A DNA stretch of 64,000 bases from AP-15 sp963795485 (GCA_963795485.1 CAWCIL010000006.1:558001-622000); one strand, 5' to 3'. Counted from the stretch's first letter, positions 35,343 through 45,033 are shown. Numbers and translations are program-made. The notes: generated by a model from the sequence alone, not told the origin.

Positions 35343-35554
35343 TGCCGCACCTCGACCCGAACACAACCGCTGAACCTCGTGCACCCGGCCTTTACAGGCG
35401 CAGCGCCGGCGCGTCTTCTACGCCGCCCCGAGGCACGGCGTCAAGGATCCGGTCGCCGCTCGGCAGTGCCTTTTTTGAAATTTGCCTCGGCCATTTCAGA
35501 TCGCTGGTCAGCTATGCTCCTTTGGAGATAGACGGTTCCTTAACTTTTGTAGCG

Positions 35555-35570
35555 TTGACTTATATGTCAA
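35555..35570. promoter_or_regulatory. TTGAC-N6-GTCAA inverted repeat, possible operator
   Basis: TTGACTTATATGTCAA has perfect 5-bp arms around an AT-rich 6-bp spacer. It stands in the low-GC leader 185 bp before the first islet gene. The spacing suits a dimeric helix-turn-helix regulator, and one is encoded in the islet, but binding is only inferred. Confidence 0.4.
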
Positions 35571-35687
35571 TACGCGGTGAAATCAGTGCGAGGACGAGCG
35601 AATCACCGCCTAGGCTGTACTTTCTATCGCCGCTCATCGCTAGCGCACGCATCGTTCGGGAGATGTTCGTTTCGGAGGAGGTCAACA

Positions 35688-35729
35688 TGGTGGCGCATCC
35701 GCCTTGGCCCAACACTCGCGAGGGTTGAC
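35688..35729 (+). other. possible 13-codon leader peptide
   Basis: ATG at 35688 follows GGAGGAGG with ideal spacing and reads MVAHPPWPNTREG before TGA. The next gene starts 12 bases later in another frame with a weak ribosome site, so coupled translation or a frame error are both possible. Confidence 0.3.
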
Positions 35730-35740
35730 GGCACGCCCAA

Positions 35741-36091
35741 ATGCGCGCTTACCTCGATGCCTGGACAGAAGGGCGGTGCTTGACGGTCGCGGAGGATCCG
35801 TACAAGAAACCAAGGGTTACAAATATGGCCAGAGCGGACCCGATCGAATCTGAGGTGTTCGATATTCGCTGCATCGATCCGAAGCCGGGCATCCGCGTGC
35901 TAGGTTGTTTCGCAGATTTCGACCTGTTTGTCGCACTTACTTGGAACGTTCGGGAGAATTTACCAGACGACAAATCTTGGAGAGACGAAATCGAACGCTG
36001 CAAAGCGGCCTGGCGTCGCCTGTTCCATCCCTACCTTCCATTCTGCGGGGCAGATCTCAATGCTTACCTCTCCAACTTCCAATCTGTCTAA
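35741..36091 (+). CDS. hypothetical protein, low-GC islet gene 1
   Basis: A 116-residue protein with no recognised domain. It contains FDIRCIDPKPGIRVLGCFAD, LTWNVRENLPDDKSWRDEIE and AWRRLFHPYLPF; the mix of charged and aromatic residues suggests a compact cytoplasmic fold. ATG at 35825 (MARADPIESEV) is an alternative start. Its 3' end overlaps the next gene by 32 bases. Codon use is less GC-biased than in flanking genes, consistent with horizontal acquisition together with its two neighbours. Confidence 0.55.
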   Translation: MRAYLDAWTEGRCLTVAEDPYKKPRVTNMARADPIESEVFDIRCIDPKPGIRVLGCFADFDLFVALTWNVRENLPDDKSWRDEIERCKAAWRRLFHPYLPFCGADLNAYLSNFQSV

Positions 36092-36530
36092 GCCGTATGG
36101 CGCTGAGCCGATCCCACCCTGGGAGCTAGCCTATTTTCAGGCCCGCAACCGGAGTTGCGTGCATGAGCTCGTGCTCGGTCAGTTCCAGAAAAGCGGCATC
36201 AGCCAAGCCGACCTTGCGCGACGCATGGGCAAAAGACCAGAAGTAATATCGCGCTTATTGGGTGCCCCAGGAAATTGGGGCCTTGATACTGTCAGCGATC
36301 TTCTATTCGCAATTTCCGGAGCAGAACCAAGATGGGAGGTCAATTATCCACTTGATCACGCCGCACGGAATTACCGAATCCCTGAATGGCTTGCCGACAA
36401 CAACGCTACAACCGGCGGCACATTAACGGTGAGCGGCCCATGGATTAACGCATCCGGTCAGCTTCCTGCAAATTTCGGAGTAACCTCAACTGCCAACTCA
36501 GATGATATTAGATTTACACGAGTACAATGA
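36060..36530 (+). CDS. XRE-type helix-turn-helix protein, islet gene 2
   Basis: A ~156-residue protein. The segment LGQFQKSGISQADLARRMGK followed by RPEVISRLLGAPGNWGLDTV is a clear Cro/C1-type helix-turn-helix at about residues 37-75. The C-terminal ~70 residues (PEWLADNNATTGGTLTVSGP) have no known domain. The ATG at 36060 is chosen because earlier in-frame starts lie deep within gene 1. The stop overlaps the next start by ATGA. It is the likely regulator of the islet. Confidence 0.68.
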   Translation: MLTSPTSNLSKPYGAEPIPPWELAYFQARNRSCVHELVLGQFQKSGISQADLARRMGKRPEVISRLLGAPGNWGLDTVSDLLFAISGAEPRWEVNYPLDHAARNYRIPEWLADNNATTGGTLTVSGPWINASGQLPANFGVTSTANSDDIRFTRVQ

Positions 36531-36937
36531 CCCCACCACGCCCAAGCATAAAACCGATATTTGCTTTATTTTGCGACGATATTCGTCGTGAGATTAATGG
36601 AAAGGACATTCTCATAGGGGTTTACAGTGGGGACATCCGGATCCCATTTTTGCCTGCTCCTGTAATACTAGCGATTTGGGTGGCTTTTGAAAAAGAGGGC
36701 GCGGGGAAACTTCCAATCGAATTTCGGACTTTAGGCCCCGACGGAGCGGCGCTGGGATATGGTTCTACAACAGTTGAAATCATAGATGACGATGTATCCA
36801 TCGGGACTTTTCGACTACCTGGACTCTCCACAGTATTGACCAAACCGGGCGAAATTACATTTCAGATAAGGCAATACGATGAACCTTGGCAGACGGTCAG
36901 AAAAATGCCGCTCAAAGTAATGCCTAAGCGGAGTTAG
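36527..36937 (+). CDS. hypothetical protein, islet gene 3
   Basis: A 136-residue protein with the start MTPPRPSIKPIFALFCDDIR, then REINGKDILIGVYSGDIRIP. The alternating hydrophobic pattern (EITFQIRQYDEPWQTVRKMP) points to a beta-sandwich. It resembles small uncharacterised proteins of the DUF6941 kind, which I cannot confirm here. It is noticeably AT-richer than the surrounding chromosome. The ATGA overlap with the regulator gene suggests obligatory co-expression. Confidence 0.62.
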   Translation: MTPPRPSIKPIFALFCDDIRREINGKDILIGVYSGDIRIPFLPAPVILAIWVAFEKEGAGKLPIEFRTLGPDGAALGYGSTTVEIIDDDVSIGTFRLPGLSTVLTKPGEITFQIRQYDEPWQTVRKMPLKVMPKRS

Positions 36938-36962
36938 TAGGTCTCGGGGAGGAGGCCGGACC

Positions 36963-38601
36963 ATGCCGCAAGCCAAAACCAACCCCTATGAACTGGGGCT
37001 CGACAAGAACGCGGCCAATTTTGTGCCGCTGAGCCCGATCGGCTTTCTGTCGCGCAGCGCCGCGGTTTATCCCGACCGTCCGGCGGTGATCTACGGAGCG
37101 CGGCGCTACGGCTGGCGCCAGGCGCTCGAACGCTGCCGCCGGCTGGCTGCGGCATTGGCGGCGCACGGGATCCGGCGCGGCGACACCGTGGCGGTGATGG
37201 CGCCCAACATCCCCGAGATGTTCGAGGCGCATTTCGGGGTGCCGATGGCCGGGGCGGTGCTGAATGCGCTGAACATCCGGCTCGACCCGGAAACCATCGC
37301 CTTCATTCTCCGCCACGGCGAGGCCAAGGTCTTGATCACCGACACCGAATTCGCTCCGGTCGTCAACGAGGCGCTGGCCCGGCTCGAGCGCAAGCCATTT
37401 GTCGTCGACATTCTCGATCCGGCGGGACCCGGCGGCACGCAGCTCGGCCAGGTCGATTACGAGGCCTTTCTCTCCGGCGCCGATCCGGGTTTTGCTGAAA
37501 TCACCCCCGCCGACGAGTGGGACGCGATCGCGCTCAACTACACTTCGGGCACGACCGGCAACCCGAAGGGTGTGGTCTATCACCATCGCGGCGCCTATCT
37601 GAACGCGCTCGGCAACATCCTGGTCTGGGGGTTGCGCCAGCACCCCGTCTATCTGTGGACCTTGCCGATGTTCCACTGCAACGGCTGGTGCTTTCCGTGG
37701 ACGATCACCGCCTTGGCCGGGACCCATGTCTGCTTGCGCCGGGTCGAGGCGGCGGCGATCTACGAGACGATCGCGCGCGACGGCGTCAGCCATCTGTGCG
37801 GCGCGCCGGTGGTGATGAACATGCTGCTGAACGCCGGGCCGGAGTTCGACCGGCTCGCTCGACCGGCGGGTCGAGATGATGACCGCCGGGGCCTCGCCGC
37901 CGGCCGCGGTGATCGAGGGCATGGAGGGGATCGGCTTTCACATCACCCATGTCTACGGCCTGACCGAGGTCTATGGGCCCGCGACCGTATGCGCCTGGCA
38001 CCGCGAATGGGATGCGCTGCCGACCGAGGAGCGCTCTCGGCTGAAGGCGCGCCAAGGGGTCAACTACCCGGTGCTCGACGGGCTGAAGGTCGCGGACCCG
38101 GCGAGCCTCGCACCGGTCGCGGCCGACGGTACGGCGATGGGTGAGATCTTCATGCGCGGCAACATCGTCATGAAGGGCTATCTGAAAAACCCGCAAGCAA
38201 CCGAGGAGGCCTTTGCCGGCGGCTGGTTCCACACCGGCGATCTCGGTGTCGTCCATCCCGACGGCTATATCGAGCTCAAGGACCGCTCGAAAGACATCAT
38301 CATCTCCGGCGGCGAGAACATCTCGACGGTCGAGGTCGAGAGCGTGCTCTACCGCCACCCGGCCGTGCTCGAAGCGGCCGTCGTCGCCCGCCCCGACCCG
38401 ATGTGGGGCGAGACCCCGTGCGCCTTTGTCGATTTGAAGCCCGAAGCCGTTGCCAGCGCCGACGACATCATCGGTTTCTGCCGCGAGCACCTGGCCCGCT
38501 TCAAGGCGCCGCGCACGGTGATCTTCGGCCCGCTGCCCAAGACCTCGACGGGCAAGATCCAGAAATTTTTGCTGCGCGAGCAGGCGAAGGGCGGTTTCTG
38601 A
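36963..38601 (+). CDS. acyl-CoA synthetase, AMP-forming (one frameshift)
   Basis: ATP-dependent activation of a carboxylic acid to its CoA thioester. The reconstructed ~545-residue ANL-superfamily enzyme has the P-loop YTSGTTGNPKGVVYHHRG, YLWTLPMFHCNGWCFPW, FHITHVYGLTEVYGP, GGWFHTGDLGV, LKDRSKDIIISGGENISTVE and the C-terminal catalytic Lys in PKTSTGKIQKFLLR. It resembles medium-chain or 3-methylmercaptopropionyl-CoA ligase-like enzymes. A small duplication near 37856-37866 (GGCTCGCTCGACCGG) breaks the frame; the second half continues EMMTAGASPPAAVIEGMEG. It lies directly after the low-GC islet. Confidence 0.9.
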
Positions 38602-39066
38602 CCGCCGGCCGTCGGCTGATCCGATCGGGCTGCCGGGACTTCGGCGCCGCCGAAAAGTGACCGCGGCGCGTCTTGGGCCCGCGATGCGGTCCGGCCTCGT
38701 CGACGGTGCGCGCCGGCAAGTGGAAGCCGACGAACTCGAGGAATCGGCTCTCCGCGCCGGCGCGACCGTAGCGGGCGCCGAGCGCCGGCGGGACAGTCGT
38801 TTCTGCTCGGAATTCGGCAAAATCGACCGCTTCTCGATTCGTTAACCCGTTACGGGTGTGCAAAATTAACCATATGTTATTACAGTTGTATTTTACTCTC
38901 TGGGGATATATCTCCCGGATCAATAATTCCAGGGAATGTCTTACGTGTGGGAATGGATCGCTGACTTCCCGGCTGGGCCGATCGGCGCCGCCCAGCTCGA
39001 TTTTCGTCACGCCCGATCGCGCGATAATACCGTTTCGGCGACGCTGCCGCCGATGTTTGCGGTCGG
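38602..39066. other. intergenic region with an AT-rich segment
   Basis: A 465-bp gap between two same-strand genes. Bases ~38840-38935 are strikingly AT-rich, with ACCCGTTACGGGT (a 5-bp stem) just before, which suggests a promoter or a small RNA. Open frames across it on either strand have no recognisable homology and are not called. Confidence 0.4.
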
Positions 39067-39069
39067 TTG

Positions 39070-40297
39070 ATGGGCAACCGCGACCGTATCGCCATGCCCG
39101 ATGCACTGGCCTTCGGTCCCGGCCCACAGGCCGGCGAGACCGGGCGGACGCGCACCGCGGCGCCCGAATGGTACGACGTGACCTGGAACCCGACCGCGGG
39201 CTGCTCGGCCGTCGGTCCGGGATGCGAGCATTGCCAGGCGCTCCGCACCGTCGCCCAGCTTGCCCGCATGGGTGGCAAGGGTGGGGCGCGCTACGCCGGG
39301 CTGGCGACGACCGGGCATTCGGGCCTGCGATGGACCGGCGAGATCCGGGTGCGTGCGGACCTGATCGCCTGGCCTCTGCTGCAGCGGCGTCCGCGCCGGA
39401 TCCTGGTCGATTCGATGTCCGATCTGTTCCACGAGAAGCTGGCGATCGAAACCATCGACACCCTGCACGCGGTCATGACCATCGCGCATTGGCATCAATT
39501 CCTGGTGCTGACGAGGCGTGCCGAACGGATGCGCCGCTATTACGCCGATCCCGGCACGCCGCAGCGGATCGCGCTCGAGGCCGCGAAGCTGGCGGCGACG
39601 GTGCTGCCGACGCTCGGCAGCGGCCCGAAACCCGATGCGGGGGAGGCCGTTGCCGCTCCGGTCGCCGCCCGCGCCCGACAAAAGGGCCAATGGGCGGCGG
39701 GGCTCGCCCGCATCATCCGCCGGACCGGCGACAGCGACGCCCTCGAGCCGCGCCCGGCCAGCCAGTCGGATCCGGCAGGGCTCGATCCGTGGCCGCTGCC
39801 CAATTTGTGGCCGGGAGTTCTCGGTCGAGGACCAGGAGCGGATGGGTCGCATCAGCGAGCTTCTGCAGATGCCGGCGGTGCTGCGCTGGGCGTGCTTTGA
39901 ACCACTGCTCGGCCCGTTGCGGCCAGATGCCGTGCCGGTCGGCGACGGCTATGTCGATGCGCTGGGCGGCGGCCGCTCGAGGCTCGACAGCCTGGGCCTG
40001 ATGGCACCGCTCGCCGAGCCGGCATGGCGCCCGCTCGACTGGGTGGTCGCCGGAGGCGAGATCGGCACCGGCGCCCGGCCGACCGAGGCCGACTGGGTGC
40101 GTGGGCTGCGCGACCGCTGTGTGGCGGCCGGCATCCCGTTCTTTTTCAAGGGATGGGGCGAATGGACGCCGGAACCGGACGGCTTCGGGCAGCGGATGGT
40201 GCGCCGCGGCCGGCGTGGCGCTGGCCGCCTCGTCGACGGCCGCTCCTGGGACGAGACGCCGCTAGCGATCCGCCGGGGTAGGACCCGACCGCGCTGA
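39070..40297 (+). CDS. DUF5131 (phage Gp37/Gp68-like) protein (one frameshift)
   Basis: Uncharacterised family often found in phages and accessory regions. The N-terminal block WYDVTWNPTAGCSAVGPGCE followed by HCQA has three cysteines arranged as in radical-SAM-like DUF5131 proteins. ILVDSMSDLFHEKLAIETID and the QFLVLTRRAERM block follow. A one-base break at about 39815-39822 interrupts LPNLWPG; the family continues in the next frame with FSVEDQERMGRISELLQMPA, FEPLLGPL, WVVAGGEIGTGARPTEADWV and IPFFFKGWGEWTPE, ending at 40297. The total is ~409 residues. No phage genes are adjacent. Confidence 0.8.
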
Positions 40298-40420
40298 TTG
40301 TCGCAGCACGGCTTCTACCCCTTCTTTTTCTCGATCGTGATACCTGATCGACACTGACGCGCGATCGGCGAGGGGAGGACAATCGGCCTTGGCTCCGTTG
40401 TACACTGCACCGCGCGCGCG

Positions 40421-41167
40421 GTGGTCAAGGCGCGCCTGTTGGGGTTTGCCCTCCTCGCACGCTTCGCGCTGCCGGTTCTGGTGAGCGGCGGCATGTTTGG
40501 CCGCACCAAAGAGGTGCCGTGGTACCTGGCGCGACGCGATCCGACCGGGCTCGCTCCCGATCCCACGACCACCCCCGAAGCGGTGATCCAGGTCTATGCC
40601 GCCCGCGCCGTTTCGTGGCGCGGCGTCTTTGCCGTCCACAGCTGGATCGTCGTCAAGCCGGCGGGCGCTGAACGCTTTTCGCGATACGAGGTGCTGGGCT
40701 TCGGCGTCGCCAACGGCGCTCCGTCAGTGCGGATCGACCGCACGGGTCCCGACAACTACTGGTTCGGCGCGCGTCCGGCGCTGGTGCTCGACCGTCGCGG
40801 GCCGGACCTCGGCCCGGTCATCGAAAAAATCCGGGCGGCGGTGGCGAGCTATCCCTACCCGCACGAATACCGCGCCTGGCCGGGGCCCAACAGCAACACC
40901 TTCGTCGCCCATGTTGCGCGCCGGGTGCCGGAGCTCGGGCTGGCATTGCCGGCCAACGCGATCGGCAAGGATTTCCTGCCCGGCGGCGCCGTCGTCGGAG
41001 CCGCGCCGAGCGGCACCGGGGTGCAGGTCTCGCTGTTCGGGCTCGCCGGGCTGCTGGTCGCAGTGAAGGAAGGAATCGAGATCAATCTGCTGGGGCTGAA
41101 TATCGGTATCGACTTCCGGATGCCCGGGCTGAAGCTGCCGGCGGTCGGGCGGCTTGGCTTCTGCTGA
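40421..41167 (+). CDS. DUF3750 domain protein
   Basis: A 248-residue protein with a GTG start and a hydrophobic N-terminus (LLGFALLARFALPVLVSGG) that may be an uncleaved anchor. The DUF3750 core includes WRGVFAVHSWIVVKPAGAER, FSRYEVLGFGV, YPYPHEYRAWPGPNSNTFVA and a C-terminal hydrophobic region LLVAVKEGIEINLLGLNIGI. The conserved H-S-W and N-S-N-T-F motifs could be catalytic, recalling NlpC/P60-like folds, but function is unknown. Confidence 0.8.
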   Translation: MVKARLLGFALLARFALPVLVSGGMFGRTKEVPWYLARRDPTGLAPDPTTTPEAVIQVYAARAVSWRGVFAVHSWIVVKPAGAERFSRYEVLGFGVANGAPSVRIDRTGPDNYWFGARPALVLDRRGPDLGPVIEKIRAAVASYPYPHEYRAWPGPNSNTFVAHVARRVPELGLALPANAIGKDFLPGGAVVGAAPSGTGVQVSLFGLAGLLVAVKEGIEINLLGLNIGIDFRMPGLKLPAVGRLGFC

Positions 41168-41210
41168 CCAGGCGCACGCTCACCATCCCCTCGGGCGCAC
41201 CTTACCCAGA

Positions 41211-41879
41211 TTATTTCGGGAAGATGCGCTGGTAGACGCCGGGCGAGCCTTCGTCATGGCGCAGGTTTGGGGACATCCGCCGGGTCCATGGGTTGCTGGC
41301 CCGAGCGCGGCTCCACGCCTCGCTCTCGGGCACCCTGGCGTGCTCGAATTCGTAGAGCGTCAGGTATTTGGGCTGGCCCTCGACGGCGACGTAGCGGCGT
41401 GCGGCGATGCAGCCCGGCACCGCCAGATAGCCCGGGATGTAGACCGTGTTGTACCAGGCGTTGAACTCCTCCTCGACGGCACTCGACACGTCGATCCGCC
41501 CCATCTGCAACACCGGCGCCATGCCGGCGGTCTGCTCGATTGGGTGGGTGTGCACCGGAAAGATCTGGCGATAGGCGTTGCGCAAAAAGTTGCGGCCGAT
41601 CCGGCTCGTCCCGGTCTTCTGCCGCTGCGGCGAGGGCTGGTATTTGAGGGTGTCGAGATAGGCCCCGCTGCGCAGCACGTTATGGTCTTCGAGCTCGTAG
41701 ATGGCGAGGTATTTGGGGCCGCCCTTCAGCGCCGCATAGCGTCCGGCGCTCAGAAAACCCGGCATCTGCAGCAATCGCGGGATGTGCTCCCCATCGTACC
41801 ATCGATTGAACTCGGGCTCGAACTCGGCGTCGATGTCGGTCCACACCATCAAGAGCCCGGTCCCGCGCGTCTTGGCCAT
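41211..41879 (-). CDS. tandem dimeric alpha/beta-barrel (ferredoxin-like) protein
   Basis: A 222-residue cytoplasmic protein made of two similar halves. Residues ~8-70 (EFNRWYDGEHIPRLLQMPGF, KYLAIYELED) align with ~125-185 (EFNAWYNTVYIPGYLAVPGC, KYLTLYEFEH). Each half has the EFxxWYxxxxIP pattern seen in small ferredoxin-like dimeric-barrel domains (EthD/ABM/DUF4286-like). The internal duplication mimics a dimer in one chain. The role is unknown; such folds often bind small aromatic or fatty ligands. It is divergent from an amidohydrolase gene 145 bp away and may share its regulation. Confidence 0.7.
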   Translation of the reverse strand: MAKTRGTGLLMVWTDIDAEFEPEFNRWYDGEHIPRLLQMPGFLSAGRYAALKGGPKYLAIYELEDHNVLRSGAYLDTLKYQPSPQRQKTGTSRIGRNFLRNAYRQIFPVHTHPIEQTAGMAPVLQMGRIDVSSAVEEEFNAWYNTVYIPGYLAVPGCIAARRYVAVEGQPKYLTLYEFEHARVPESEAWSRARASNPWTRRMSPNLRHDEGSPGVYQRIFPK

Positions 41880-42023
41880 CGCCGCCTCCTCGATCGGTGT
41901 CGCCCGCAGACCCTAGCACTGCTCGCGTCCGTCATGGAAGCAACGGTCCGCCGGAATAGCCGTCGCGAGGGCGGTGCGCTAGGATCGCCTCAGATCGAGC
42001 AGCAGGCTGGAAAGGGAAGGACC

Positions 42024-43145
42024 ATGAACCGCGCCTACAACGTCATCGATGCAGATGGCCACGTGCTGGAGCCGACCACGCTGTGGAACGACTACATGGA
42101 CCCGGCTTTTCGCGATCGCGCGCCGCGGCTGATTCGCAACAACGATGGCAAGGAGATGCTGCTAGTCGAGGAGAAGATCCTGGGCAGCCAGCAGGGGATG
42201 GGCGGTATCGGCGGGGTCGGCGCCCGTCAAGGCGTGGTCCAGGCCTCGACGATGGCCTACACCGAGGGGCGTCCGGGCGGCTTCGACCCGCACAAGCGCA
42301 TCCCCGACATGGACCTCGACGGCATCGACGCGGTCTTTCTATATCCGAGCATGGGGCTCTTCGCCGGATCGGTGCAGGACCCGCCGCTCGCCGCCGCGAT
42401 GTGCCGCGGCTACAACCGCTGGCTCGCCGATTATTGCAGGCCTTACCCGGATCGCCTGTTCGGCATCGCCATGCTGCCGATGCAGTCGATCGGGCTGGCG
42501 ATCAAGGAGATGCAGTTCGCGAAGAGGGAGCTGGGCTTTCGCGGCGGATTCATCCGCCCCAACCCATACAACAACAAGATGATCCATCACCCCGATTACG
42601 AGCCGTTCTGGCAGGCGGCCGAGGATCTTGATTTCGCGATCGGCTTTCACGAGGGCGGCAACAGTGGGATGCCGACGGTCGGCATCGACCGCTTCGAGGG
42701 GCGTGCCGCCCAGCACATCATCAGTCACACGATGGAAATGATGCTGGCCGCGATGAGCGTGATCTGGGGCGGTGTGTGTGAGCGGCACCCGAAGATGCGC
42801 ATCGGGTTTCTCGAATCGGGCGGCGGCTGGATCGCCCCCTGGCTCGACCGCATGGACCGCCATTTCGACGACCAGGGGTTCAACGATTCCGGCTTGACGA
42901 CACGACCGAGCGAACTCTTCCAGCGCAATTGCTGGATCTCGTTCGAGCCGGTCGAGGGCAGCCTCAAGGTGCTCGCGGACTATATCGGCCCGCACAAGAT
43001 CCTGTGGGCGACCGACTACCCGCACCGCGACGGCTTCTTCCCGGGCGCGCCCAAGATGATCCTCGACCGCCTCGCCGATGCTTCGCCCGAGCTGCGTCAT
43101 CAGGTCATGGCCGGCGGCGCGATGGGCTTCTACGGGCTGCAATAG
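42024..43145 (+). CDS. amidohydrolase family protein (ACMSD-like)
   Basis: A 373-residue amidohydrolase_2 family metal-dependent hydrolase or decarboxylase. The N-terminal DADGHVLEP motif supplies metal ligands. RIPDMDLDGIDAVFLYPSMG, FIRPNPYNNKMIHHPDYEPF, AIGFHEGGNSGMP, LESGGGWIAPWLDRMDRHFD and the C-terminal LWATDYPHRDGFFPGAP (catalytic Asp) follow. The ATG at 42024 follows GGGAAGGACC. Proteins with this pattern often act on aromatic or cyclic intermediates; the substrate is not determined. It ends about 110 bases before the corrected degP end. Confidence 0.88.
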   Translation: MNRAYNVIDADGHVLEPTTLWNDYMDPAFRDRAPRLIRNNDGKEMLLVEEKILGSQQGMGGIGGVGARQGVVQASTMAYTEGRPGGFDPHKRIPDMDLDGIDAVFLYPSMGLFAGSVQDPPLAAAMCRGYNRWLADYCRPYPDRLFGIAMLPMQSIGLAIKEMQFAKRELGFRGGFIRPNPYNNKMIHHPDYEPFWQAAEDLDFAIGFHEGGNSGMPTVGIDRFEGRAAQHIISHTMEMMLAAMSVIWGGVCERHPKMRIGFLESGGGWIAPWLDRMDRHFDDQGFNDSGLTTRPSELFQRNCWISFEPVEGSLKVLADYIGPHKILWATDYPHRDGFFPGAPKMILDRLADASPELRHQVMAGGAMGFYGLQ

Positions 43146-43257
43146 CAGCCGCGCGAGAGGCGATCGGCGGAGGGCCCCCGACGAGCGCAGTTCGTTCCGG
43201 TATGGAGGCCGAGTTCCGGTGAGGCGCCGACCTCGCGTCGGCGCCCGCGGGCATGGC

Positions 43258-44794
43258 TCAGGGGCTGTTGCCGGCCACGCCGTTGTGCTCGATCGACAGC
43301 CCGACGAACTGCGTGGTGCCTTGCCGGTCGATCAGCAGCAGGATGTTGCCCGCCTTTGCCGCTTGCTTCAGGGCCGCGGCGGCGTCCTGCGGGGTCGTGA
43401 CCGGCTTCTGGTTCGACCGATACGATCACGTCTCCGGCCTCGATTCCCAATGAGGCGACCGGGCTGTTGTCGGCGACGCTGCGTACGACAACGCCGTTCA
43501 CGTCCTTGCCGATCTTCAGTTCGCTGCGCAGTTCCGGGTCGAGCGGGGCGAGCTGGAGGCCGAGGGCGCTGGCAGCGGTGCTCGGCTGCCCGGTCGTGCC
43601 TTCGGCCGAAGCTTCCTTGGCCGGCATTTCGCCGACGTCGGCGACGATGGTTTGGCTCTTGCCGTCGCGCATTACGGTCAGCGGCAGCTTGCTGCCGATC
43701 GGCGTTTCGGCGACCAGTCGCGGCAGGTCGTGGACGTCGCCGATGTTTTTGTCGCCGGCCTTGATGATCACATCGCCGGATTTGACGCCGGCCTTGGCCG
43801 CCGGGCTGTCGGGAACCACCGAGGCGACCAGCGCGCCTTCAGGCTGCGGCAGCCCGAGGCTCTTGGCGATCGACGGGGTGACGTTCTGGATCGCGACGCC
43901 GAGCCAGCCCCAGGTCACCTTGCCGTGCGCCTCGAGCTGGTTGACGACGTATTTGGCGTTGTTCGCGGGAACCGCAAAGCCGATCCCGACCGAGCCACCG
44001 GAGGGCGAATAAATGGCGGTGTTGATGCCGACCACCTGGCCTTCGAGATCAAAGGTCGGGCCGCCCGAATTTCCGCGGTTGATCGGCGCATCGATCTGCA
44101 GGAAATCGTCGTACGGTCCCTCGTTGATGTTGCGCCCGAGCGCGGAGACGATGCCAGCGGTCACCGTGCCGCCGAGACCGAACGGGTTGCCGACCGCGAC
44201 GACCCAATCGCCGACTTTGACCTTGCTGCTGTTGCCCCAGGCGACGTAGGGCAGCGGTTTCTTCGTTTCGATCTTGAGCAGCGCCAGGTCGGTCCTCACA
44301 TCGCGCCCGACGACCTTGGCCGGATGCGAGCTGTGATCCTGAAAGATGACCGTCACCTTGTCGGCGTTGGCGACGACATGATTGTTGGTGACGATATAGC
44401 CGCGCGGATCGATGATGAACCCGGAACCGAGCGCCATGACCTTTTCCCCCGGGTGGGGCTGGGCCATCGGGTTCTGAAAGAACCGGCGCAGAAACTGATC
44501 GAACGGGTTGGCGCCGGGCGTGGCCGGGAAACCACCGTTGCTGTTGTCGCTCTCGCTCTCGTCCTGGATCGCCGCATGCTGGGTCAGCTGGACCGAAATA
44601 TTGACCACCGCCGGCAGCACCCGGTCGGCGAGCGGGGCGAGGCTCGGCAGATTGATCGGCGCCTTCTGGACCTCTCGGGTCAGATTGAGGCCACCGGCGG
44701 CATCGTCGCCGGCCGCCGCGGCAAAGGGCGACGCGAGGATCATGGCGGCGCAGACTGCCCCCGTCAGGCTCGATCGGCTACGGCTGACGATCAT
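43258..44794 (-). CDS. degP: Do/DegP-type periplasmic serine protease (one frameshift)
   Basis: Periplasmic protease/chaperone of ~512 residues. The signal peptide (GAVCAAMILASPFAAAA) is followed by the trypsin-like domain with His in VTNNHVVANA, Asp in RTDLALLKIE and Ser in INRGNSGGPTFDLEGQVVG. Two PDZ domains follow (WGWLGVAIQNVTPSIAKSLG; LRSELKIGKDVNGVVVRSVA). A one-base insertion at about 43411-43417 shifts the last ~50 codons. In the right frame the protein continues NQKPVTTPQDAAAALKQAAK to AGNSP and stops at 43258-43260; uncorrected, it would run to 43130. Confidence 0.92.
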
Positions 44795-45033
44795 CACTGT
44801 ACATCCCTGGCAAAAATTTACGACCCGCCAAAGTTTATCGGGCCAAAACCGCGGGTGGCTGCCCTTGCCCGTCGCCGCCGAGCGCACTCGCAGAGAGATC
44901 GCGCGGCAAGGGCAAAAGTTCCGATCGACAGCCCGCTTCGATCATGGAGACGTTGACTGCCCAAATTCAGTATGCTGACCGCTGACGACAGAAACGCAGC
45001 ACAGGCGCAATCCCGACCGACACAGAGGACTTC

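Larger units (their letters stand above)
35343..35740. other. rpmB upstream region and start of a low-GC islet
   Basis: This 398-bp region is divergent between rpmB and the islet genes. GC drops from about 35480 onward. It contains the inverted repeat at 35555-35570 and a strongly initiated 13-codon frame at 35688-35729. No other gene is supported. Confidence 0.5.

Noticed and set aside
38501..39127. Minus-strand frame across the acyl-CoA synthetase/DUF5131 gap
   Set aside because: It partly overlaps a real gene, has no recognisable domain, and lacks a convincing start.
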